Shown here: positions 16,416 through 24,061 of the stretch, piece after piece
Layout: each line of letters starts with the position of its first letter
Position numbering within the stretch: the stretch's first letter is position 1
Assembly (NCBI GenBank): GCA_012514185.1
Contig: JAAZAT010000045.1
Coordinates: forward strand, 1 to 32,455
Direction of reading: 5' to 3'
Origin: Spirochaetales bacterium
GTDB taxonomy: Bacteria; Spirochaetota; Spirochaetia; Sphaerochaetales; Sphaerochaetaceae
DNA: 32,455 nucleotides
The notes under the pieces: model-generated
The model's database searches: none
What the model was told of the DNA's origin: nothing
What the model saw: the letters and a program-made list of their open reading frames with translations, nothing else
Program-made: the position numbers and the translations under genes

Positions 16416-17900
16416 TCAGATGTCCGCCTGGATCCAGTGGGGATAGTGATAACCGGTGAAGGCTTCGAACTGCAGTTTGCCCTGCTCCATCAGCATCTGT
16501 GAGCCTCCGATGATGGTGCATCCAGCTTCCATGGCACGGTTCAAGAACCGAGTCAGTTTGGGATCGTATACCAGATCGTAGGCGATTTCCTTTCCTGTGA
16601 AGCTGAAGGATGGAATACTCTCCTCACCGCTGAGAGACCCCATGCCGACAGAGGTGGTCTGCACAACCAGCTCAACGCTCCCGTTGTACAGATGGGCGTT
16701 TTCCAAGGTATCGAATGAGCTCATCGTCTCTGATGCAAGCGTTTTGGCATGCTCGAGGCTGCGGTTCAGGATGGTGACCTTCACCCCATGATTGTGAAGC
16801 GCCCAGACCACCGCCCGGGCGGCTCCTCCTGCCCCTACGACCAAGGCGTTCTTGATCTCACCCTTGCCAAGCGGTTCGGAAATCGGGGCCAAGAATCCGT
16901 AGTAATCGGTATTGATGCCTTTCCACATGTTCTGGATGCGTACCACTGTGTTGCAGGAACCGATCTGTTTCACCTCGCGGGTGATTCTTCCCAAATACGG
17001 CTGTACGCTGCGCTTGTGCGGCACCGTCACGGAGAACCCATGGATTTGCAACAGCTCTGCCAGCTTGAAGAACGCCCGGACTGAATCGACCAGGAAGGGG
17101 ACATAGACGGCGTTGTACCGGATGGCTTCAAAGCCGGGATTATGGATTTTCGGGCTTGCCGTATGGTAAACAGGGTTGCCGATGATGCCGAAAATGTGAG
17201 TCTTGTCGTCAAGTTTGTCTGCACGATAGAGTTCACTCATCGCCCGGGCGCCGAGGTGGCCTAAAGCTGCCTGGCTGTCGGAACAGAAGCTGAGCAAGGA
17301 TCCGCACTTTTTGTACAATATGCGGGTGCAGATGCCGTAATCGCCCATGCCGATCACTATTTTTTCCTGTACACTTGCCAGTTCCTGTTCCACCCTGAAC
17401 AGGGTGATGACATCCATCATGCTCTGCGGGGTGACAGCAACCTTGGGGATGTCGCCTTTTGCCGCCAACTTGCTGATCCTTGCATAGATATCGGCAGGAA
17501 CGCACTCAAAGTTATGATACGATCGGATGATTTTTATCGAGCGCTGCCTCAGGCTCTGCTCGAGGTCCACTTTCTGCTCGAAGAGCGGGTCCTTGAACTT
17601 CAAATCGGCTTTCTTGACGTCTTCTTCAATATCGACATAGGCAAAATCGCCTTTTGCCGCCTCGTACAGCAGTTGCAGCCGCTGTTTCTCAGCCAGGGTG
17701 CAGGCACCCCCGTCACAGCTGCGCCTGAGCGTCAGGATCACCGGCAGGTCTACGGTGGAAGGAAAAGAAGAGGCGATTTTTTGTTCATCCGGGTGCAGGT
17801 AATCGAGACGGAGCTCTGCGAGGGAGATCCATTTGCGGTTGCGTTCAACTAATGCCCGGTTCTCCTCCAAGGTTGAGCCGGTAAGTGTAAGGCAAAGCAC
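16416..17900 (-). CDS. aroDE: Bifunctional 3-dehydroquinate dehydratase / shikimate dehydrogenase
   Basis: The 494-residue fusion covers two consecutive steps of the chorismate pathway. Residues 1 to about 215 are type I dehydroquinase: ELRLD, the catalytic His in IIRSYHNFE and the Schiff-base Lys in DIPKVAVTP. From about residue 235, shikimate dehydrogenase follows: FGIIGNPVYHTASPKIHN, VTVPHK with the catalytic Lys, GSCNTVV, NTD and the nucleotide loop VGAGGAARA. Both active sites look intact. The start codon is GTG (17898-17900) behind AGGAGG. It is convergent with the aroK-aroC-helicase operon, with which it shares the pathway but not the transcript. Confidence 0.94.
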   Translation of the reverse strand: MLCLTLTGSTLEENRALVERNRKWISLAELRLDYLHPDEQKIASSFPSTVDLPVILTLRRSCDGGACTLAEKQRLQLLYEAAKGDFAYVDIEEDVKKADLKFKDPLFEQKVDLEQSLRQRSIKIIRSYHNFECVPADIYARISKLAAKGDIPKVAVTPQSMMDVITLFRVEQELASVQEKIVIGMGDYGICTRILYKKCGSLLSFCSDSQAALGHLGARAMSELYRADKLDDKTHIFGIIGNPVYHTASPKIHNPGFEAIRYNAVYVPFLVDSVRAFFKLAELLQIHGFSVTVPHKRSVQPYLGRITREVKQIGSCNTVVRIQNMWKGINTDYYGFLAPISEPLGKGEIKNALVVGAGGAARAVVWALHNHGVKVTILNRSLEHAKTLASETMSSFDTLENAHLYNGSVELVVQTTSVGMGSLSGEESIPSFSFTGKEIAYDLVYDPKLTRFLNRAMEAGCTIIGGSQMLMEQGKLQFEAFTGYHYPHWIQADI

Positions 17901-17971
17901 TGAAGACCTCCTGACTTGGGGTGGATTGTCACCGAATACACGCTTGTGTTAAGGTAATCATAACGTCATTC

Positions 17972-17993
17972 AACGGGCTTTTCAACACCCGTT
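17972..17993 (+). other. Leader hairpin before the ABC-F gene
   Basis: A 6-bp stem AACGGG/CCCGTT with a 10-nt loop lies about 19 nt before the GTG start. The region 17901-18012 must also carry the divergent aroDE and ABC-F promoters, but no convincing -35/-10 pair was identified. Confidence 0.3.
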
Positions 17994-18012
17994 TGGAGAA
18001 AGGGGAACGAGC

Positions 18013-19953
18013 GTGGCAACCTTGCAGGTACAACGGGTCCAATTGGCTTTTGCCGACCGGGATATCCTCAATGATATCTCCTTCACATTATCGGATACAA
18101 GCCGCAGTGCACTTGCAGGAGGCAATGGGAGCGGCAAGTCCACCCTGCTGAAGGTGATCAGCGGACACATGAGTGCGGATGACTTTGCATATTCGGCTAC
18201 CAAGGGTATGAGGATCAGCTATCTTCCGCAAAGCGACATCGTCTTTGAAGACGGTACCGTGTACGAGGAAGTCGAGAAAGCCTTCGCCCGTTTTGATGAG
18301 ATGCTGGGCGAATTGCATGAGCTGGAAACAAAACTTGCCCGGGCGGGCGAGGAAGACAAGACTGAATCGCATCTGCTGCGGTTGCATGAGATTCAGGAAA
18401 CCCTGCTCAATGAGGGATACTACAGCCGCAAGGAGTTCATCCAGCAGGTCCTGTTCGGGCTGGGGTTTTCGAACAAGGATATGGACCGTCCCACCAAGGA
18501 GTTCTCCGGAGGGTGGCAGATGAGAATCGCCCTGGCAAAGATCTTGGTCGAGAATCCCACCATCATGCTGTTGGACGAGCCGACGAACTATCTCGATATC
18601 GAGGCTCGGTATTGGCTGAAGAACTATCTGAAAGTCTTCGACGGCGGGGTGATGATAGTCAGCCACGACCAGGGTTTTCTCGATGAGACGGTTACAGAAG
18701 TCTACGAGCTCTTCCAAGGAAGGCTGCACCGCTACAGCGGCAATTACTCCCAGTATGTCAAGCTAAGGGAGCTGGAAATCGCCCAACTCGAAGCCGCCTA
18801 CAAGGTGCAGCAGGAACAGCTTGAGAAAACCGAGCAGTTCATAGAAAAGTTCCGGTACAAGGCGACCAAGAGCAAGCAGGTGCAGAGCCGCATTAAAATG
18901 CTCGAAAAACTCGATATTGTCGAAGTGCCGTCTCACCTGAAGCAGCTCTCCTTCAGCTTCCCCCCGGCTCCTCACAGCGGCAACGATGTGTTGATCATCG
19001 AGCACCTCGGCAAGCGCTACCCCGGCCTTGAAGTCTTTTCCGACTTCTCCCTGATGGTCAACAAAGGAGAGAGGCTCGCCGTCACGGGGAAGAACGGCAG
19101 TGGCAAATCTACGCTGCTGAGGATCATCAGCGGACAGGATTCCGATTATAGCGGGGTCGTTCGGCTTGGAAGCAACGTAACGATCGGCTACTTCGCCCAG
19201 GATACCGAGAAAACGCTCAATCCGAATAACTCCGTTCTCCAGGAGGTCTCCAGCATAGCTGCAACCGCAGACCTGCCAAAACTGCGCAACTATCTGGGCT
19301 CGTTTCTTTTCAGCGGGGATGATGTGTTCAAGCCGGTGTCTGTGCTCAGCGGCGGGGAGCGGAGCCGGCTCGCTTTGCTCAAGATCCTGCTGCACCCGGT
19401 GAACCTGCTCATTCTCGACGAGCCTACCAACCACTTGGACATCAATGCCAAGGAGATGTTGCTCAAGGCTCTCAAGATGTATGATGGGACGATGGTGTTT
19501 GTCAGCCATGACTCCTATTTCATCGAGCATATAGCCACCAAAATCCTGTATCTGACCGAAGACAGGCCGCCCGAAGTATTCGATGGTGACTATGAATATT
19601 TCATCTACAAGCTTGAGCAGAAGGAGCGGGTTGAAGATCGCAAGAAAAAATCACCATCCACTCCGGTTCCAGCAAAAGCCGCCCTCACCTTCAAGGAAGC
19701 AAACCGAAAAAAGAATCGGCTGACCACCCTGCGGCGACAGAGCGATGAGAAGTTGAAGACTCATGAGATTCTCTTGGAAAAAATCCAGCAGACCGAGCAG
19801 GAGATGGCTCTCATTGAAAACTACAGCAATGCTGAGAAGATTACCGCTTTGGTCCAGCAAAAAGAGCAATTGCAACGTTCGTTGGAAGAAGAAGAGGAAT
19901 CCTGGCTCTCCTTGACGATGGAAATTGAGGAATTGGAGGAAGAACTTGCCTGA
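18013..19953 (+). CDS. ABC-F family ATPase
   Basis: The 646-residue protein has two ATP-binding cassettes and no membrane domain, as in the ABC-F ribosome-associated group (Uup, EttA, YheS, antibiotic-resistance factors). Cassette 1 has GGNGSGKST (about 36-44), the signature FSGGWQMRIALAK and LLDEPTNYLD. Cassette 2 has GKNGSGKST (about 356), LSGGERSRLALLK and ILDEPTNHLD. A long charged linker with coiled-coil character sits between them and a C-terminal coiled-coil extension follows residue 560. The start is a GTG behind AAGGGG. The subfamily is unresolved; the C-terminal coiled coil favours a Uup/YheS-like assignment. maf follows 10 nt later. Confidence 0.92.
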   Translation: MATLQVQRVQLAFADRDILNDISFTLSDTSRSALAGGNGSGKSTLLKVISGHMSADDFAYSATKGMRISYLPQSDIVFEDGTVYEEVEKAFARFDEMLGELHELETKLARAGEEDKTESHLLRLHEIQETLLNEGYYSRKEFIQQVLFGLGFSNKDMDRPTKEFSGGWQMRIALAKILVENPTIMLLDEPTNYLDIEARYWLKNYLKVFDGGVMIVSHDQGFLDETVTEVYELFQGRLHRYSGNYSQYVKLRELEIAQLEAAYKVQQEQLEKTEQFIEKFRYKATKSKQVQSRIKMLEKLDIVEVPSHLKQLSFSFPPAPHSGNDVLIIEHLGKRYPGLEVFSDFSLMVNKGERLAVTGKNGSGKSTLLRIISGQDSDYSGVVRLGSNVTIGYFAQDTEKTLNPNNSVLQEVSSIAATADLPKLRNYLGSFLFSGDDVFKPVSVLSGGERSRLALLKILLHPVNLLILDEPTNHLDINAKEMLLKALKMYDGTMVFVSHDSYFIEHIATKILYLTEDRPPEVFDGDYEYFIYKLEQKERVEDRKKKSPSTPVPAKAALTFKEANRKKNRLTTLRRQSDEKLKTHEILLEKIQQTEQEMALIENYSNAEKITALVQQKEQLQRSLEEEEESWLSLTMEIEELEEELA

Positions 19954-19963
19954 ATTGAGCCAT

Positions 19964-20530
19964 ATGCTGCCCCGCCTCATCCTTGCCAGCCAATCGGTGG
20001 CGCGAAAGGCACTGCTCCAGGAGCTGGGAATCGAGGTTGCAACCTGTCCCACCCATAGCGATGAGACATTCGACATGTCTGATCCGGCTGACGTGGTGGG
20101 CACCCTTGCCCGACGCAAGCTGCATTCGTATCAGATAGAGCACCCATCGTATACCCTTCCGGTGCTTTGCTGCGACACCCTCATATGGTTCGAGGGCAGG
20201 CTCATCGGCAAGCCAGCCGACCGATCTGATGCAAGGAACCAGCTTCAAAGTTTCAGCGGGAAAGCCCAGCAGGTTTACTCAGGGTGGGCGTTGTGGTATG
20301 AGAACCAGGTTTTCTGGGATGCTGATCAGGCTTTGGTATGGTTCAAGGACCTTGATGAACCGGCTATTGAAGCATACCTGGCGACGCGGGAGTGGGAAGG
20401 AGCTGCAGGTTCCTACCGCATCCAGGGGCTGGGACACCATCTGGTCGACCGAATCGAGGGAGACAAGGGAACGGTCATCGGTTTGCCGGTGGAACAGTTG
20501 ACACGAGTGCTTGGCGAGTACCGAGCGTAA
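19964..20530 (+). CDS. maf: Maf family nucleotide pyrophosphatase
   Basis: Maf proteins hydrolyse dTTP/UTP or modified nucleotides to the monophosphate and are considered house-cleaning enzymes. The 188-residue product shows LILASQSVARKALL at the N-terminus, the catalytic Asp segment CCDTLIWFEGRLIGKP, GAAGSYRIQGLG and GDKGTVIGLPVEQL. The usual SPRR of the first motif reads SVAR. An upstream in-frame start at 19925 would run into the ABC-F gene, so the ATG 10 nt after its stop is preferred, although its ribosome binding site is weak. Confidence 0.88.
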   Translation: MLPRLILASQSVARKALLQELGIEVATCPTHSDETFDMSDPADVVGTLARRKLHSYQIEHPSYTLPVLCCDTLIWFEGRLIGKPADRSDARNQLQSFSGKAQQVYSGWALWYENQVFWDADQALVWFKDLDEPAIEAYLATREWEGAAGSYRIQGLGHHLVDRIEGDKGTVIGLPVEQLTRVLGEYRA

Positions 20531-20537
20531 CACGGAT

Positions 20538-20617
20538 GTTCTTAGAAAGCACAAAAGTGTTGCGACTTTTTGCGATGCTTCATTCGATGCAACACAAGAA
20601 CTGAAAATTGCAATTTT
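20538..20617 (+). other. Structured region downstream of maf
   Basis: This stretch has several inverted repeats. AAAAGT/ACTTTT (20553-20558 with 20565-20570) is followed by T and could be a weak terminator. GTGTTGC/GCAACAC (20557-20563 with 20589-20595) is nested in GTTCTT/AAGAAC (20538-20543 with 20596-20601). A 14-bp palindrome AAAATTGCAATTTT lies at 20604-20617. The first two stems are mutually exclusive. Confidence 0.4.
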
Positions 20618-20653
20618 TTGTCGTTTTTATCCTTGTTTACCTTCGCATTTTTG

Positions 20654-20682
20654 TTGCAGTTTACGCAAGTCAAACCTACTAT
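20654..20682 (+). promoter_or_regulatory. Promoter of the TRAP transporter operon
   Basis: TTGCAG (20654-20659), a 17-bp spacer and TACTAT (20677-20682) place a start near 20689, about 35 nt before the dctP ATG. Confidence 0.6.
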
Positions 20683-20685
20683 GTA

Positions 20686-20709
20686 TGTGAATGCATATTC
20701 ATAATCACA
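20686..20709. promoter_or_regulatory. Candidate operator at the TRAP operon start site
   Basis: TGAAT-GCAT-ATTCA (20688-20701) is an interrupted palindrome at the predicted transcription start. It lies inside TGTGA ... TCACA arms (20686-20690, 20705-20709). The position suits repression. No regulator gene is adjacent. Confidence 0.35.
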
Positions 20710-20723
20710 CATGGAGGTTCGCT

Positions 20724-21746
20724 ATGAGAAAACGCTTGACAATTTTGATCGTGCTCTTGTTTGTTGCCTCTGCATTTGTGTTCGCCCAGGCTGCCCCTGA
20801 AGCGGCAGCAGTCAAACCGGTGGTGCTCAAACTCTCTGAAGTCCATGCCGAAGGGTATCCCACCTCCCTTGCCGACCACGAATTTTCCCGGTTGGTCGAA
20901 GAGAAGACAAACGGAAGGGTGAAGATTGAAGTCTATACCGGAGGCACGCTCTATGGGCAGGAAACCGCAGCCATTGAAGCCCTGCAAATCGGCGACCTGG
21001 CGTTTGCCCGTGTCTCAGCCTCTCCGGTTGCCAGCTATGTACCGGCACTCAATGCCATCCAGATGCCCTACCTGTACAACAACAGCGCCCACATGTGGGC
21101 CGTCCTGAACGGGGAGGTCGGGCAGAAAATGCTCAGCGACATCGAGGCATCAGGTTCCGGCTTGATCGGATTGTGCTACTACGATGCAGGTTCCCGCTCG
21201 TTCTACCTGACAAAACCGGTTCATCGTGTTGCCGACATGAAGGGTTTGAAAATCCGCATGCAAAACAACCAGATGATGGTTCGCATGGTTGAACTGCTCG
21301 GCGCCACCGGAGTAACAGGAATCGGGCCGAACGATGTGTACTCCGCCATCACCCAGGGTGTCATCGATGGTGCTGAGAACAACTGGCCGACCTACCAGAA
21401 CATGGGCGACTACGAAGCTGCAAAGTACTACATCCTTGACCAACACACCCGTGTTCCGGAAATCCTGCTCGGCTCGGTGGAAGCCCTGAAAAAAATCAGC
21501 AAGGAAGATTTGGCGATCATCAAACAGGTTGCCAAGGAGACCCAGGAGTTTGAAATTGCTGCATGGGCGAAGAAAGAAGCTTCCTCGGAACAGATAGTCC
21601 GCGCAGCAGGAACCACGGTCATTTCGCTCACCCCGGAAGCGTTTGCTGAATTCCAGAGCAGGATGGCTCCTCTGTACTCCGAGTTCGGTTCTGCATACAC
21701 CGATACCATCAACAAGATCCGGGAGATCGGCAAGCAATTCAAGTAG
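20724..21746 (+). CDS. dctP: TRAP transporter substrate-binding protein (DctP family)
   Basis: The 340-residue periplasmic binding protein captures an organic acid for the DctQ-DctM permease. A classic signal peptide (MRKR, a hydrophobic stretch, AFVFAQ) ends near residue 22. The mature protein shows YTGGTLYGQETAAIEALQIG, GLKIRMQNNQMMVRMVELLGA with the conserved ligand-binding Arg, and GVIDGAENNWPTY, all typical of DctP. The ATG at 20724 follows GGAGG and is chosen over an upstream in-frame ATG at 20691 that would spoil the signal peptide. The substrate cannot be told from sequence, and no catabolic gene lies beside it. Confidence 0.93.
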   Translation: MRKRLTILIVLLFVASAFVFAQAAPEAAAVKPVVLKLSEVHAEGYPTSLADHEFSRLVEEKTNGRVKIEVYTGGTLYGQETAAIEALQIGDLAFARVSASPVASYVPALNAIQMPYLYNNSAHMWAVLNGEVGQKMLSDIEASGSGLIGLCYYDAGSRSFYLTKPVHRVADMKGLKIRMQNNQMMVRMVELLGATGVTGIGPNDVYSAITQGVIDGAENNWPTYQNMGDYEAAKYYILDQHTRVPEILLGSVEALKKISKEDLAIIKQVAKETQEFEIAAWAKKEASSEQIVRAAGTTVISLTPEAFAEFQSRMAPLYSEFGSAYTDTINKIREIGKQFK

Positions 21747-21764
21747 GCATGGCCCGTTTCATCA

Positions 21765-21791
21765 GAGGGGGATGGAGAATCCCCCTCCATC
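21765..21791 (+). other. Intercistronic hairpins between dctP and dctQ
   Basis: A 9-bp perfect stem GAGGGGGAT/ATCCCCCTC (21765-21773 with 21779-21787, loop GGAGA) is followed by no T tract. An alternative 7-bp stem GATGGAG/CTCCATC (21771-21777 with 21785-21791) shares bases with it and cannot form at the same time. Such hairpins after binding-protein genes often protect the upstream message and lower permease output. Confidence 0.65.
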
Positions 21792-21810
21792 ACAGCGCGA
21801 GGGCAGACGC

Positions 21811-22479
21811 ATGAAGAAAAAATCACGTCCTCACTCATCAAAGATTCATTCCTATTTGGTTTCGAATCACTTGGTTCCCGTTGTTGCAGACCGAAAAGGC
21901 CTGCATTTGATTGCTGAACTGCTTCGCACCCTCAACCATTGGGTCCATAAGCTCATTCTGTACATCGCACAAGCGGCGTTGGCCTTGATGGTGGTGTTGG
22001 TGATCATAACGGTCATTCTTCGGTATGTATTCAATACAGGCATCGGCTGGGCGGAGGAAGTTCCCCGTCTTTTGGTTACGCTTTTTGCGTTCCTCGCATG
22101 CGCAATCGGAGTCCGCGACCATATGCATATCTCTGTGGACATCCTGTACAACGCATTTGCAGAGGACTCGTTCATGCGCAAGGCCTTGGTAGTCTTTACC
22201 GACTTCTGCATCCTCTTGTGCGGCTTGTTCCTGCTGATCTACGGTTGGCAGTACACCCAGCGCTTGATGCGGCTTCCCGGAACACTTCCGATGACCGGGT
22301 GGCCCACCTTCATCCAATATATACCGGCACCATTGGCTGGATTTGTCATGACATTCGACTCGGCTCTGTTCCTTACAGGCATTCTCAAGCGGGACGACCT
22401 GCTCTATTCTGAGAAGGAAGTCGACTACACCCAGCTTGTCAAGCACCAAAACCAAGATCCTCAGGAGGAGAAACTGTAA
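21811..22479 (+). CDS. dctQ: TRAP transporter small permease subunit (DctQ family)
   Basis: The 222-residue integral membrane protein has four hydrophobic helices between about residues 50 and 190. It carries the family segments LRYVFNTGIGWAEEVPRLL and GVRDHMHISVDILY. It is longer than typical DctQ proteins of about 160-180 residues, with a basic 40-residue N-terminal extension and a hydrophilic C-terminal tail. The chosen ATG at 21811 lies 10 nt after GCGAGGG. The frame is open upstream into dctP, but that part is a shadow. The stop codon overlaps the dctM start by one base (TAATG). Confidence 0.88.
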   Translation: MKKKSRPHSSKIHSYLVSNHLVPVVADRKGLHLIAELLRTLNHWVHKLILYIAQAALALMVVLVIITVILRYVFNTGIGWAEEVPRLLVTLFAFLACAIGVRDHMHISVDILYNAFAEDSFMRKALVVFTDFCILLCGLFLLIYGWQYTQRLMRLPGTLPMTGWPTFIQYIPAPLAGFVMTFDSALFLTGILKRDDLLYSEKEVDYTQLVKHQNQDPQEEKL

Positions 22480-23897
22480 TGGATACCGCCTTGCTTTCAA
22501 CCATTGTCCTGCTTGCAGGCTTTTTCCTGCTGATGCTTTTGAAGGTTCCCGTAACATTCGCATTGCTGCTCTCCACGCTTGCCTCGGCCTTCATCAACGG
22601 AACCAACTTCACCGTGATGATACGGATGATGATTGACGGGGTGAACAATTTCACCTTGCTCGCAATTCCTTTCTTCATCCTGATGGGAGAGATCATGGCT
22701 GCCGGAAAGGTCTCCGATAAAATCATCGACTTGGCAAATCTTGTAGTCGGCCGCTTCAAGGGAGGTCTCGCCTATGTGAACTGCGTCGACTCGATGTTCT
22801 TCGGAGGAATCAGCGGATCGGCGGTCGCCGATGTATCCTCGCTGGGTTCAGTGGTTGTCCCGCTCATGGTAAAGCAGGGCTACAGCCCAGAATTCTCGGT
22901 CGGGCTTACCGTTGTCACCTCATGTCAAGGAGTACTCATTCCCCCAAGCCACAACATGGTGATTTATGCCCTTGCTGCAGGTGGAGGGGTCTCCATCGCA
23001 CGCATGTTCATCGGAGGAGCCATTCCTGGTATTTTTCTTGGTCTCTCGTTGTTGCTGTACTGCTTCCTGTTCCGCAATCATTATCGATTCCCCTCAGGCA
23101 TCAGAATCGGCATGGGAGACAGTGTCCGTTGGATGAAATTCTCCGTGAAAGGGGAGAAGAAGTGGAAGTACACCAAAAAAGCAGATACCTTTGCAGTCAT
23201 CTCAACCCCCTTTTTCTCGGTGGAGATGGGCAAATGCATCCAGATTCTGCTCAATGCAATCTTGCCGATGATGACAATCGTCATCATCATGGGTGGTGTT
23301 GCAACCGGTGTATTCACGGCAACCGAGAGTGCTGCGGTGGCCTGCCTGTACACCTTCATCCTGACGTATTTTGTCTTCAGGAGTGCACGGTTGCGCGATT
23401 TCGGTCACATACTGAAGAATGCGCTCAAGACATTGGCCATCGTGCTCACCTTGATAGCAACGGCAAAAGCCTTCAGTTACATGATGACCGATCTCAGGAT
23501 TCCCGCACTCATCACGCGGACCTTGGTATCCATCACCGACAACAAGTACCTGTTGTTGTTGATCATCAATGTGTTGCTCCTGGTACTGGGCTGCTTCATG
23601 GACATGGCTCCCCTGATCATGATCATGACCCCAATCCTGCTGCCGGTTGTAACCAATGAGGTGATTGGTATGAATCCAATTCACTTCGGCATCATGTTGA
23701 TTTTCAACCTTGCCGTAGGGCTTTGCACCCCTCCCGTAGGAAGTGCGCTCTTTGTCGGGTGTGCAGTAGGAAAAACCAGCATTGAAAAGACCAGCAAGGC
23801 CATGTTGGGAATGTATGCAGTCATGATCATCTGTTTGATGATCATTACCTACGTTCCGTCTTTTTCGCTCTTTTTGCCTTCCATCCTGGGTCTCTGA
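22479..23897 (+). CDS. dctM: TRAP transporter large permease subunit (DctM family)
   Basis: The 472-residue membrane protein carries out Na+-driven substrate translocation with DctQ. It shows the DctM features AIPFFILMGEIMAAG, FFGGISGSAVADVSSLG, IPPSHNMVIYALAAGGG, GVFTATESAAVA and a C-terminal NLAVGLCTPPVGSALFVGC. It is about 40 residues longer than usual, because the cytoplasmic loop at about residues 200-247 is extended and basic. AGGAGGAG precedes the ATG. No clear terminator follows; two copies of CCATACTT (23904-23911 and 23913-23920) lie just after the stop. Confidence 0.94.
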   Translation: MDTALLSTIVLLAGFFLLMLLKVPVTFALLLSTLASAFINGTNFTVMIRMMIDGVNNFTLLAIPFFILMGEIMAAGKVSDKIIDLANLVVGRFKGGLAYVNCVDSMFFGGISGSAVADVSSLGSVVVPLMVKQGYSPEFSVGLTVVTSCQGVLIPPSHNMVIYALAAGGGVSIARMFIGGAIPGIFLGLSLLLYCFLFRNHYRFPSGIRIGMGDSVRWMKFSVKGEKKWKYTKKADTFAVISTPFFSVEMGKCIQILLNAILPMMTIVIIMGGVATGVFTATESAAVACLYTFILTYFVFRSARLRDFGHILKNALKTLAIVLTLIATAKAFSYMMTDLRIPALITRTLVSITDNKYLLLLIINVLLLVLGCFMDMAPLIMIMTPILLPVVTNEVIGMNPIHFGIMLIFNLAVGLCTPPVGSALFVGCAVGKTSIEKTSKAMLGMYAVMIICLMIITYVPSFSLFLPSILGL

Positions 23898-23909
23898 AGC
23901 CTTCCATAC

Positions 23910-23940
23910 TTGCCATACTTTTTGTTTTCTGAAATACTAT
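23910..23940 (+). promoter_or_regulatory. Possible promoter of the rpsB-tsf operon
   Basis: TTGCCA (23910-23915) and TACTAT (23935-23940) are separated by 19 bp, longer than optimal. The -10 is identical to that of the TRAP operon. A start near 23947 would give a leader of about 115 nt. Confidence 0.4.
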
Positions 23941-24004
23941 GCAGTACCGGTTTGTGTATGCAAAACGGAATCTCCGCCCCCAGGGGTGAGTAAGAGTAGA
24001 AGGG

Positions 24005-24049
24005 TGACGCACAGTCAAGACCTGTCCCGTTGGGAGAGGTGTGTCGTCA
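24005..24049 (+). promoter_or_regulatory. Structured rpsB leader hairpin, possible S2 autoregulatory site
   Basis: TGACG-CAC (24005-24012) pairs with GTG-T-CGTCA (24041-24049), leaving one bulged T. After a one-sided internal loop, ACCT-G-TCCC pairs with GGGA-G-AGGT around a GTT loop (24020-24040). The base of the hairpin ends 3 nt before the AGGAGG of rpsB. The position suits translational feedback by S2, which is known in other bacteria. The link is inferred from position only. Confidence 0.5.
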
Positions 24050-24061
24050 GACAGGAGGATT

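Noticed and set aside
18763-19530. A 255-codon minus-strand frame opposite the ABC-F gene.
   Set aside because: It is antisense to two well-conserved ATPase cassettes and lacks any motif.
20686-20709. A CRP-type site, from the TGTGA and TCACA arms.
   Set aside because: The arms are 14 bp apart; the CRP pattern needs 6 bp.
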